Below are positions 1 to 6,931 of a DNA stretch of 57,133 nucleotides, one piece after another. The notes beneath the pieces were generated by a model. The model saw only the letters and a list, made by a program, of their open reading frames with translations, did not search any database and had not been told where the DNA came from. Every line of letters starts with the position of its first letter. Position 1 is the stretch's first letter. The DNA comes from Aphanothece hegewaldii CCALA 016. Lineage in GTDB: Bacteria > Cyanobacteriota > Cyanobacteriia > Cyanobacteriales > Microcystaceae. Made by a program: the position numbers and the translations under genes. The stretch lies in the NCBI RefSeq assembly GCF_003007785.1, contig NZ_PXOH01000027.1, forward strand, positions 1 through 57,133, given 5' to 3'.

Positions 1-1
1 A

Positions 2-70
2 ACTTTAGTGGAAGCTGTGGAAAACATTCTCAAATATTTTGGAGAAAAATATACAATTAATTTTACATAG
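2..70 (+). CDS. C-terminal end of an unidentified protein (partial)
   Basis: Frame 2 is open from the window edge to a TAG at 68-70 and would encode about 22 residues ending EKYTINFT. The stretch looks amphipathic and protein-like but is too short to assign. Its stop abuts the stop of the convergent tnpB relic at 71, so it may be the end of a real upstream gene or a fragment made when the relic was truncated. Confidence 0.3.
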   Translation, partial: TLVEAVENILKYFGEKYTINFT

Positions 71-1126
71 CTACTTATCTCTGTCGTGGTGGGTTCCACA
101 ATCAGGGCAATCCCATTCTCGGACTTTTAACGGCATTGCAGGATTGATGTGACCACAAATACTACATCGCTTAGAGCTAGGAAACCATCTATCTATTTCG
201 ATGTAATTTCTCCCGTACCAACGACATTTATATTCTAATTGACGAGTAATTTCACCCCAACTAGCGTCAGATATAGATTGAGCCAACTTGTGGTTCTTGA
301 CCATGTTTTTTACCGCTAAATCCTCAACTACTATCGTTTGGTTTTCACGAACCAGTTGAGTTGTTAGCTTGTGTAAATGGTCTTTTCTCGTATCGGTAAT
401 TTGAGCGTGAATCCTAGCTACTTTGATTCTCGCTTTATCTCGATTTTTAGAGCCTTTCTGTTTTCTTCTTAGACTTTTTTGTGCTTGACGCAATCGACGG
501 TAGTGTTGTGTCAGATGCTTGGGATTGGCAATTTTGTCTCCGTCACTCGTAACTAGCAGACTGCTAATTCCTAAGTCAATCCCGATTTTTTTGTCGATAG
601 TTCTTAGGGGTTTAACAGTCAAATCATCAAATCTAATTGATATATGCCAACGACCTGAAGGATGCAATCTGACTGTTACGAGACGAAGCTCACACCCCAT
701 AGGAATTTGTCTAGACCATCGAATTGGTAAGGGTTCCGAGCATTTCGCTAAATAGATTTGTCTGTCTTTCCATTTGAAGGCTGATTTGGTAAACTCTGCA
801 CTTCCTCCAGTATGTTTTTTCTTGAAATTAGGGTACTTAGCACGACCAACAAAGAAATTAGTAAAAGCAGTTTGTAAATGTCTCAACCCTTGTTGCAAAG
901 GGACACAGCTAACTTCATTTAAAAAACTTAATTCTTCTTGTTTTTTCCAGTTAGTCAACATCGAAGACGTTTGGTTGTATCCTACTCTTTCTTGTTTTTC
1001 GTACCAAGCCTGAGTTCTTTTATGGAGAGCTTTGTTATAAACCAATCTCACGCAACCTAATGTACGTCGCAAAAGCGACTCTTGTTCGGGTGTTGGGTAA
1101 AATCGGTAATTAAAGCTTTTTTCCAT
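71..1126 (-). CDS. tnpB: RNA-guided nuclease TnpB (IS200/IS605 OrfB), C-terminally truncated
   Basis: TnpB proteins are RNA-guided DNA nucleases carried by IS200/IS605-family transposons. The N-terminal OrfB helix-turn-helix region (YRFYPTPEQESLLRRTLG) is present. The RuvC-like motifs are GIDLGI (Asp184), VVEDL (Glu269) and HHDRD (Asp348/Asp350), and a zinc finger is formed by Cys321, Cys324, Cys340 and Cys343. The protein stops one residue after HDRD. Family members continue with an NAA-type motif and a further tail of roughly 40-50 residues, so the C-terminus is missing, and with it the 3' region that normally holds the guide RNA and right end. No tnpA is present. It is most likely an immobile relic. 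Confidence 0.85.
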   Translation of the reverse strand: MEKSFNYRFYPTPEQESLLRRTLGCVRLVYNKALHKRTQAWYEKQERVGYNQTSSMLTNWKKQEELSFLNEVSCVPLQQGLRHLQTAFTNFFVGRAKYPNFKKKHTGGSAEFTKSAFKWKDRQIYLAKCSEPLPIRWSRQIPMGCELRLVTVRLHPSGRWHISIRFDDLTVKPLRTIDKKIGIDLGISSLLVTSDGDKIANPKHLTQHYRRLRQAQKSLRRKQKGSKNRDKARIKVARIHAQITDTRKDHLHKLTTQLVRENQTIVVEDLAVKNMVKNHKLAQSISDASWGEITRQLEYKCRWYGRNYIEIDRWFPSSKRCSICGHINPAMPLKVREWDCPDCGTHHDRDK

Positions 1127-1136
1127 GCTTCACATT

Positions 1137-1328
1137 TTAGCACATATTTTGTGAAGATGGTATAATTAAAAAGTAAAGCCTAGGTAAACCTAGGGGTAAA
1201 GGACCCATTTTTTTTCGATGACGCTCGAAGATAGTGAACTCTGCGGCTGTTGCGTCATTAATAATGTCTGTCAGTTGTTGTCGAAGTTGATTGATAATTT
1301 CTGTAGTTTCAGGAGAAAGTTTTGCCAT
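1137..1328 (-). pseudogene. Probable fragment of a small helical protein running into the tnpB relic
   Basis: An ATG at 1328 opens a 63-residue frame. The first 35-40 residues (MAKLSPETTEIINQLRQQL and on) look like a charged amphipathic helix. After about residue 40 the composition changes and the frame crosses the CCTAGG hairpin of the IS end. I read this as the 5' part of a small coiled-coil-like gene interrupted by the element. It could also be non-coding. Confidence 0.3.
1177..1196 (-). repeat. Hairpin upstream of tnpB, possible IS left-end hairpin
   Basis: CCTAGG-TAAA-CCTAGG lies about 50 bp upstream of the tnpB start. It can fold into a small stem-loop of the kind recognised at the left end of IS200/IS605 elements. 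The assignment as an end rests only on position and shape, because no right-end partner remains. Confidence 0.35.
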
Positions 1329-1571
1329 CAAAATCAAAGAAACTGTATGTACTGATTATAATATCAAACAAACTCATAACGACTACAATATAAATAAAGC
1401 TAAACCCTTGTCATCCTTCCTTAACATTACACAGAACATGATTAAATAGAGCAGCGAGTGAACTTATACTTATTTCCACTGCATGACTCAAGGTAGCAAT
1501 AGATACCCTTCCGCCATTCGTCATTCGACTAGACTAATCATCAGCGCAACCATCAGGAGAAACACATCAAA

Positions 1572-4178
1572 ATGTTAGAAGAATACCGTCAACACGTCGA
1601 AGAAAGAGCTAAACTCGGCATTCCTCCTTTACCTTTAAACGCTCAACAAACTTCCGAACTTTGCGAAATGTTGAAAAATCCGCCCGAAGAACTCAAAGGC
1701 GAATTGTTAGAATTATTACGAGATAGAGTTCCCCCCGGAGTAGATGAAGCAGCTTACGTTAAAGCAGGTTTCCTCACAGGTGTCGCAAAAGGAAATATAA
1801 CTACTCCCATTATTTCGGCGCAAGGTGCAGTCAGTTTATTAGGTACAATGGTCGGTGGGTATAACGTACATTCTTTAGTCGAATTACTAAAATCGAGAGA
1901 TACAAATATTGCTGCTACTGCTGCATCAGCTTTAAGTAAAACCCTATTAGTTTTTGATGTATATAATGAAATTGTAGAATTATCGGATACTAACCCGTAT
2001 GCGAAACAAGTTTTAGACGCATGGGCAAGCGGAGAATGGTTTATTAGTAAACCGAAAGTCAAAAAAGAAATTACTGTTACTGTTTTCAAAGTACCTGGTG
2101 AAACCAACACCGATGACTTATCCCCCGCACCACAGGCTACCAGTCGTCCTGATATACCCCTACACGCAACCTATATGTTAGAAAGCAGGATGCCTGGGGG
2201 ACTAGAGACGATCGCACAACTCAAACAAAAAGGATATCCTGTAGCATATGTGGGTGATGTTGTCGGAACAGGTTCATCGCGTAAATCCGCTATTAACTCC
2301 GTTTTATGGCATATTGGCGAAGATATCCCCTTTATTCCCAATAAACGCTCAGGCGGCTATATTCTAGGCGGAAAAATTGCCCCCATTTTCTTTAATACAG
2401 CCGAAGACTCTGGCGCATTACCCATCGAATGTGATGTTACTACAATGAATACAGGGGATGTGATCACAATTTATCTTTATGAAGGTAAAATCACTAACGA
2501 AGCAGGGGAAGTTATTTCCACCTTTGAACTAAAACCTGTCACTATCTTAGATGAAGTCCGCGCAGGTGGTCGTATTCCTCTACTCATTGGACGTGGTTTA
2601 ACCGACAGAGTTCGCCAAACATTAGCACTCTCGACGAGTGATCTCTTTGCCCGTCCCATCATGCCCGAAGACACTGGAAAAGGCTTCACATTGGCGCAAA
2701 AAATGGTCGGGAAGGCTTGCGGTTTAATTGGGGTACGTCCGGGTACATCTTGCGACCCCATCATGACCACAGTCGGCTCTCAGGATACCACAGGCCCCAT
2801 GACGCGAGACGAATTAAAAGAACTCGCTTGTCTTGGGTTTAATGCGGACTTAGTGATGCAGAGTTTTTGTCATACCGCAGCTTATCCTAAACCTGTAGAT
2901 ATTAAAACACACCACGAATTACCCGACTTTTTCTCGACACGTGCGGGTGTTGCCTTACGCCCAGGTGACGGTATCATTCATTCATGGTTAAACCGAATGC
3001 TGTTACCCGATACGGTGGGTACAGGTGGCGACTCTCATACTCGTTTTCCCTTGGGTATCTCTTTTCCAGCAGGTTCAGGTTTAGTCGCATTTGCCGCAGC
3101 ATTAGGCGTGATGCCCCTCGATATGCCAGAATCAGTTTTAGTCAGATTTACGGGAGAATTACAACCGGGAGTTACACTACGGGATATTGTGAATGCTATT
3201 CCCTATATTGCCATGCTTGAAGGTAAACTGACTGTCGCAAAATCAAATAAAATAAACGTCTTCAATGGTCGCATTATGGAGATGGAAGGTTTACCCGACT
3301 TAAAAGTAGAACAAGCATTTGAATTAACCGATGCAACGGCGGAACGGTCTTGCGCGGGAAGTACAATAAAACTGAGTACCGATACGGTGGCTGAGTATTT
3401 GCGTTCTAATGTTGCTCTGTTGAAGAATATGGTTGCAAGAGGTTATTCAGATGCTAGAACCATTCTACGCCGTGTCGCTAAAATGGAACAATGGTTAGCT
3501 AATCCTATTCTGATGGAAGCGGATACAGATGCTGAGTATGCGGATATTATTGAAGTTAACCTGAATAATATTAAAGAACCTATAGTCGCTGCACCCAATG
3601 ACCCCGATAACATTAAACTACTCTCAGAGTGTGCAGGTGATAGAATTGATGAGGTCTTTATTGGTTCTTGTATGACCAATATTGGACACTATCGCGCTGC
3701 GGCTAAGGTTTTAGAAGGTGTCGGGCAAACCAAAGCGAGACTCTGGATATGTCCTCCAACTCGCATGGATGAACAACAGTTACGGGAAGAAGGCGTATAC
3801 GGTGTATTTGCTGCATCGGGTGCAAGAACTGAAATGCCAGGCTGTTCTCTGTGTATGGGCAACCAAGCGCGAGTCCCCGATGGTGCGACAGTATTCTCTA
3901 CTTCTACTCGTAATTTTAACAACCGCATGGGGAAAGATGCACGAGTTTACCTCGGTTCTGCGGAACTAGCGGCAGTTTGTGCATTACTTGGAAAAATTCC
4001 AACTGTAGAGGAATATTTATCAATTGTTGCGGAAAAAATTAAGCCTTTTGAGGATAATTTATACCGTTATCTTAACTTCGATCAAATTGCTAATTTTGAA
4101 GATGAAGGTCGTGTTATTCCTCTTGATGAAATGCCCCAAATTGAGGATATTTTAGGTATGCCCGTCGGTACGACCTAA
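1572..4178 (+). CDS. acnB: Bifunctional aconitate hydratase 2 / 2-methylisocitrate dehydratase
   Basis: This enzyme interconverts citrate and isocitrate through cis-aconitate in the citrate cycle, using a [4Fe-4S] cluster. At 868 residues it has the normal AcnB length and domain order: a HEAT-like N-terminal domain (about 1-160), the swivel domain with [13 protein letters not shown], then the catalytic domains. Cluster cysteines are visible in [14 protein letters not shown] and in [14 protein letters not shown]. The ATG is preceded by CAGGAGA at a good distance. The gene stands alone, with a terminator-like hairpin just after its stop. Confidence 0.97.
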   Translation: MLEEYRQHVEERAKLGIPPLPLNAQQTSELCEMLKNPPEELKGELLELLRDRVPPGVDEAAYVKAGFLTGVAKGNITTPIISAQGAVSLLGTMVGGYNVHSLVELLKSRDTNIAATAASALSKTLLVFDVYNEIVELSDTNPYAKQVLDAWASGEWFISKPKVKKEITVTVFKVPGETNTDDLSPAPQATSRPDIPLHATYMLESRMPGGLETIAQLKQKGYPVAYVGDVVGTGSSRKSAINSVLWHIGEDIPFIPNKRSGGYILGGKIAPIFFNTAEDSGALPIECDVTTMNTGDVITIYLYEGKITNEAGEVISTFELKPVTILDEVRAGGRIPLLIGRGLTDRVRQTLALSTSDLFARPIMPEDTGKGFTLAQKMVGKACGLIGVRPGTSCDPIMTTVGSQDTTGPMTRDELKELACLGFNADLVMQSFCHTAAYPKPVDIKTHHELPDFFSTRAGVALRPGDGIIHSWLNRMLLPDTVGTGGDSHTRFPLGISFPAGSGLVAFAAALGVMPLDMPESVLVRFTGELQPGVTLRDIVNAIPYIAMLEGKLTVAKSNKINVFNGRIMEMEGLPDLKVEQAFELTDATAERSCAGSTIKLSTDTVAEYLRSNVALLKNMVARGYSDARTILRRVAKMEQWLANPILMEADTDAEYADIIEVNLNNIKEPIVAAPNDPDNIKLLSECAGDRIDEVFIGSCMTNIGHYRAAAKVLEGVGQTKARLWICPPTRMDEQQLREEGVYGVFAASGARTEMPGCSLCMGNQARVPDGATVFSTSTRNFNNRMGKDARVYLGSAELAAVCALLGKIPTVEEYLSIVAEKIKPFEDNLYRYLNFDQIANFEDEGRVIPLDEMPQIEDILGMPVGTT

Positions 4179-4186
4179 CCCCCCAA

Positions 4187-4215
4187 CCCCCTTCCCTAAA
4201 AGGTAGGGGGCTTTT
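4187..4215 (+). terminator. Rho-independent terminator after acnB
   Basis: A CCCCCTTCC arm and a GGTAGGGGG arm flank a short A-rich loop and are followed by CTTTT, 9 nt after the acnB stop. Such C-rich hairpins also recur as dispersed repeats in cyanobacterial genomes, so it may be both. Confidence 0.6.
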
Positions 4216-4281
4216 ATCTACTAATATTTTCGGATTTGATGTTAGTTTTGTCGATAAATTGGGAATTCTAGGAAAAGAAAA

Positions 4282-4324
4282 CAAGGTAAGTAAAATGACT
4301 TTCAAAGTCATTTTACTTACCTTG
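4282..4324. repeat. Perfect 43-bp palindrome (21-bp arms, 1-nt centre)
   Basis: Every base from 4282 to 4302 pairs with 4324 back to 4304, around a single C at 4303. The left arm begins CAAGGTAAGT and ends GACTTT. It lies 28 bp before the ATG of the HEPN gene, and its right edge overlaps a -35-like TTGACT at 4322-4327. No T-run follows, so it is not a standard terminator. It could be an operator, a hairpin RNA or the end of a small mobile element. Confidence 0.9.
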
Positions 4325-4352
4325 ACTAGCAATTAAAACTAATATTAACTTT

Positions 4353-5624
4353 ATGAGTTCTGAAGTTGTTAAGTTTGAAGTTTTGTGTATTGATCAAAAT
4401 GGTAAAGTCGAATTTAGTAAAGAAGATAAATTTATTAGTGCTTTGGCCTATAATGAACAACTATGGGATGGTCAACCACAAAAAAAAGATAATTACTTTT
4501 TAGATGAAGCCAAAAATGTAAAATGGTATATTCAACAACTAGATACTACAAGTTTAGTTAGTGATTTATTCTCCTCTGCTTTTATCTTAACAGTTGAAGG
4601 CGACTTAAATAGTCTAGAGCCTCTAAGATTAAAACTTTTAAATGATTTAAGAAAAATCGGTTTTAATCATTTAAGAATTTTAAATGACGAGGTGTCTAAA
4701 GAAATAGCTGTTAAGATTTATCCTTTTTTAAATGAAGTAGAAAATTTATTGAGAAGATATGTAGTTAAATTTTTTACAACAAAAATTGGTCTTAACTGGT
4801 GGGATATTACTGTTCCAAATACAGTTAAAGATAAAGCTAAGATTAGAATTGATAATGAAGAAACTTTTACCAAATCAAAAATTATAAATGCTAATGTTGA
4901 ACTAATTGATTTTAATGAACTGGGTGAAATTATATGTCAACAAAAAACTGCATTTGGCAAGATAGAAGATATAATACAAAGAGTTAATCAAGCATCTAGT
5001 TTAGAAGAATTAAAAAGTGAAATTCAAGGTAACTATTCAAAATATTTTAAAGACTATTTTGAGCGTCAGTATTTTGAAAAAAAATGGAAACGATGTTTTG
5101 AAATAAGAAATAAAGTAGCTCATAATTATTTATTTACACAAAAAGATTTAGATGATACTCTTGAATTATGTAAAGAATTAAAAATTATTATTAATAACGC
5201 TGATGAAAAAATAGATAAAGTTGTTTTTAACATTGCCGAGAAAGAGTCAATTAAAATAGCGATTGAGGTAGCTGAAGCTAATCAATCAAAAATTCATTTT
5301 AACGAAATAAATGAAAGTAAAAAGGAAAACAATTTTAACGGGTATTCGGAGGAAGATCATCTTCAAATTTACAAGAGTAAAACTATAACAGAAGAAGAAG
5401 TTATAAAACACTTAAAGAACACTGAAGAAGAATATAAAAAGTTTGTAGGTTTAGGTTTTTTTGTAAAAAATATATTAGCTTCCCTAGGGTATGCTGTTAA
5501 TACTTCGTATACTGTCATTAATATTTTAGCAGATAAAGGTAAAATAGAATTATATGATGTCAAGAATCCTAAAGGAGATAGACCAACAAAAGCTATAAAA
5601 CTTTCAGAGTCTGCCAGAGAATAA
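4353..5624 (+). CDS. HEPN-domain protein (Swt1-type) with C-terminal winged-helix-like region
   Basis: 423 residues. The middle part has HEPN features: a helix with NEVENLLRRYV (about 127-137), the GLNWW...VP signature reminiscent of Swt1-family HEPN domains, and the catalytic-type motif RNKVAHN (Arg252-His257), which fits the RNase consensus Rx4H. The last ~70 residues (ITEEEVIKHL to the end) look like a winged helix-turn-helix. HEPN RNases commonly act in toxin-antitoxin and antiphage systems. The gene is very AT-rich, lacks a clear Shine-Dalgarno sequence and follows the 43-bp palindrome. XisI and Uma2 genes lie downstream. The substrate is unknown. Confidence 0.7.
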   Translation: MSSEVVKFEVLCIDQNGKVEFSKEDKFISALAYNEQLWDGQPQKKDNYFLDEAKNVKWYIQQLDTTSLVSDLFSSAFILTVEGDLNSLEPLRLKLLNDLRKIGFNHLRILNDEVSKEIAVKIYPFLNEVENLLRRYVVKFFTTKIGLNWWDITVPNTVKDKAKIRIDNEETFTKSKIINANVELIDFNELGEIICQQKTAFGKIEDIIQRVNQASSLEELKSEIQGNYSKYFKDYFERQYFEKKWKRCFEIRNKVAHNYLFTQKDLDDTLELCKELKIIINNADEKIDKVVFNIAEKESIKIAIEVAEANQSKIHFNEINESKKENNFNGYSEEDHLQIYKSKTITEEEVIKHLKNTEEEYKKFVGLGFFVKNILASLGYAVNTSYTVINILADKGKIELYDVKNPKGDRPTKAIKLSESARE

Positions 5625-5730
5625 ATTCTCTGTCTTATAGCTAAAATCGGATAAAACCGATTCACTATATAGGTTTTAGTCCGTTGAAACGGACTTTAGC
5701 TTTGAGCCGTGAAATTCATTTCATGGCGGT
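5616..5730. repeat. Cluster of four short hairpins (dispersed-repeat type)
   Basis: Successive stem-loops run AGAGAAT/ATTCTCT (5616-5631, over the HEPN stop), AATCGG/CCGATT (5645-5662), AGTCCGTT/AACGGACT (5678-5695) and GCCGTGAAAT/ATTTCATGGC (5706-5726, one G-T pair). The TTAGTCCGTT...AACGGACTTTAGC block resembles a common cyanobacterial intergenic repeat. It separates the HEPN gene from xisI and could end the first transcript. Confidence 0.55.
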
Positions 5731-5786
5731 ATATTGAACTTATTTAATCTAATTGTAGTCGCTCTAGAAAAGGAGGAAATTAGGCA

Positions 5787-6128
5787 ATGGATAAACTTGT
5801 AAATTATCGAAAATTAATTCAGAATATTTTAACAGACTATCATGAATGGGTTTCAGGTTCATCAAATCAGAACAGTGAAAGTTGTTTAGTTTTTGATGAA
5901 AAGCATGATCATTATATGTGGATAGATTTAGGTTGGCAAGGTAAAAAGAGAACTAAGAATACTCAAGTTCATATTAGAATCAAAGATAACAAGATTTGGA
6001 TCGAAGAAGATTGGACAGAAGAAGGAATTGCTAATGAGTTACTAAAATTAAATGTTCCTGCTAGTGATATTGTTTTGGCTTTTCATCCTCCAGAAGATCG
6101 TAAGTATACTGATTTTGCTATTGCTTAA
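5787..6128 (+). CDS. XisI family protein (fdxN element excision controlling factor-like)
   Basis: 113 residues matching the XisI family along its length: an N-terminal [15 protein letters not shown], a central [14 protein letters not shown], then [18 protein letters not shown] and the ending [16 protein letters not shown]. XisI was named for control of fdxN-element excision in heterocystous cyanobacteria, but most homologues are in genomes without that element and their role is unknown. They usually sit beside xisH, a nuclease-fold gene. No xisH is here; the next gene is another nuclease family, Uma2. AGGAGG at 5771-5776 is an unusually strong ribosome-binding site. Confidence 0.88.
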   Translation: MDKLVNYRKLIQNILTDYHEWVSGSSNQNSESCLVFDEKHDHYMWIDLGWQGKKRTKNTQVHIRIKDNKIWIEEDWTEEGIANELLKLNVPASDIVLAFHPPEDRKYTDFAIA

Positions 6129-6165
6129 TTGAATTTAAGTTGTATTTAATGATAGGGTGGTTAAA

Positions 6166-6816
6166 ATGTTATTAGAATTAAAAAGATTTGATATTATACC
6201 AGGACAAAAAGTATATTTAAAAGATGTGTCTTGGTCAGAATTTGAACAGATTTTAAATGAGTTAGGAGAACATCGGGCTGCTAAAATTGCTTATTGTAAT
6301 CATCGTTTAGAAATTATGACACCTCTACCAGAACATGAAAGTAATAAAGAAATTATTGGAGATTTAATTAAAGCACTTCTTGAAGAATTAGACATTGAGT
6401 TCTATTCTCTTGGTTCAACTACTTTTAAAAATGAATTAATGCAAGAAGGAATTGAAGCCGATAACTGTTTTTATATTGAAAATGAAGCAAAAGTTAGAGG
6501 AAAAGATAAAATAGATTTAACAGTAGATCCACCGCCAGATTTAGCTTTAGAAATTGATGTAACATCTCGAACACATCGGGAGATTTATGCAAACTTAGGT
6601 GTTCCTGAATTGTGGAGATTTGAAAAAAGAAAATTACAGATTAATGTGTTACAAAATGGACATTATACCGAGATAGATTTTAGTCCTCATTTTCCTAATC
6701 TACCTCTTAAAGATATTATTCCACAGTATTTAGAAATGGTGAAAAGTACAGGAAGAAATAAAACAATGAAAAATTTTAGAAACTGGGTCAAAGAACAATT
6801 TAATAAAAATTTTTGA
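6166..6816 (+). CDS. Uma2 family (DUF820) PD-(D/E)XK endonuclease-like protein
   Basis: About 216 residues with the Uma2 fold signature: SWSEFEQILNELGEHRAAKIAYCNHRLEIMTPL near the start, PPDLALEIDVTS with the Asp and Glu of the nuclease core, and GVPELWRFEKRKLQI. Uma2 proteins are heavily expanded in cyanobacteria, often next to mobile DNA, and their target is unknown. I chose the ATG at 6166 because AGGG at 6154-6157 then acts as a ribosome-binding site; an in-frame GTG at 6157 is the alternative. The gene follows xisI on the same strand. Confidence 0.88.
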   Translation: MLLELKRFDIIPGQKVYLKDVSWSEFEQILNELGEHRAAKIAYCNHRLEIMTPLPEHESNKEIIGDLIKALLEELDIEFYSLGSTTFKNELMQEGIEADNCFYIENEAKVRGKDKIDLTVDPPPDLALEIDVTSRTHREIYANLGVPELWRFEKRKLQINVLQNGHYTEIDFSPHFPNLPLKDIIPQYLEMVKSTGRNKTMKNFRNWVKEQFNKNF

Positions 6817-6823
6817 AGATAAA

Positions 6824-6849
6824 TGTAGGGGTTTGGTCTCCAAACCCTC
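6824..6849. repeat. Dispersed palindrome TGTAGGGGTTTGG, copy 1
   Basis: TGTAGGGGTTTGG-TCT-CCAAACCCTCT, an inverted repeat just after the Uma2 stop, between two convergent genes. Related copies lie near 16221, 32374, 35161 and 41711. Confidence 0.75.
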
Positions 6850-6931
6850 TTCTTAATTTAGATAAATTTAAAGATAAAATTGATGGCAGATTGAGTAGAA
6901 AATAAAGTGGCTTGATTAGATAAAACTAAGA

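Noticed and set aside
1754..2110. Minus-strand frame of 118 codons inside acnB
   Set aside because: Entirely covered by the well-supported acnB coding frame; no family resemblance.
4187..4324. CRISPR-like array near the 43-bp palindrome
   Set aside because: No regularly spaced direct repeats; only a single palindrome and one terminator hairpin.
5787..6816. Evidence of an actual fdxN-type excisable element
   Set aside because: No xisF, xisH or recombinase gene and no flanking direct repeats are seen; XisI-family proteins are widespread without such elements.
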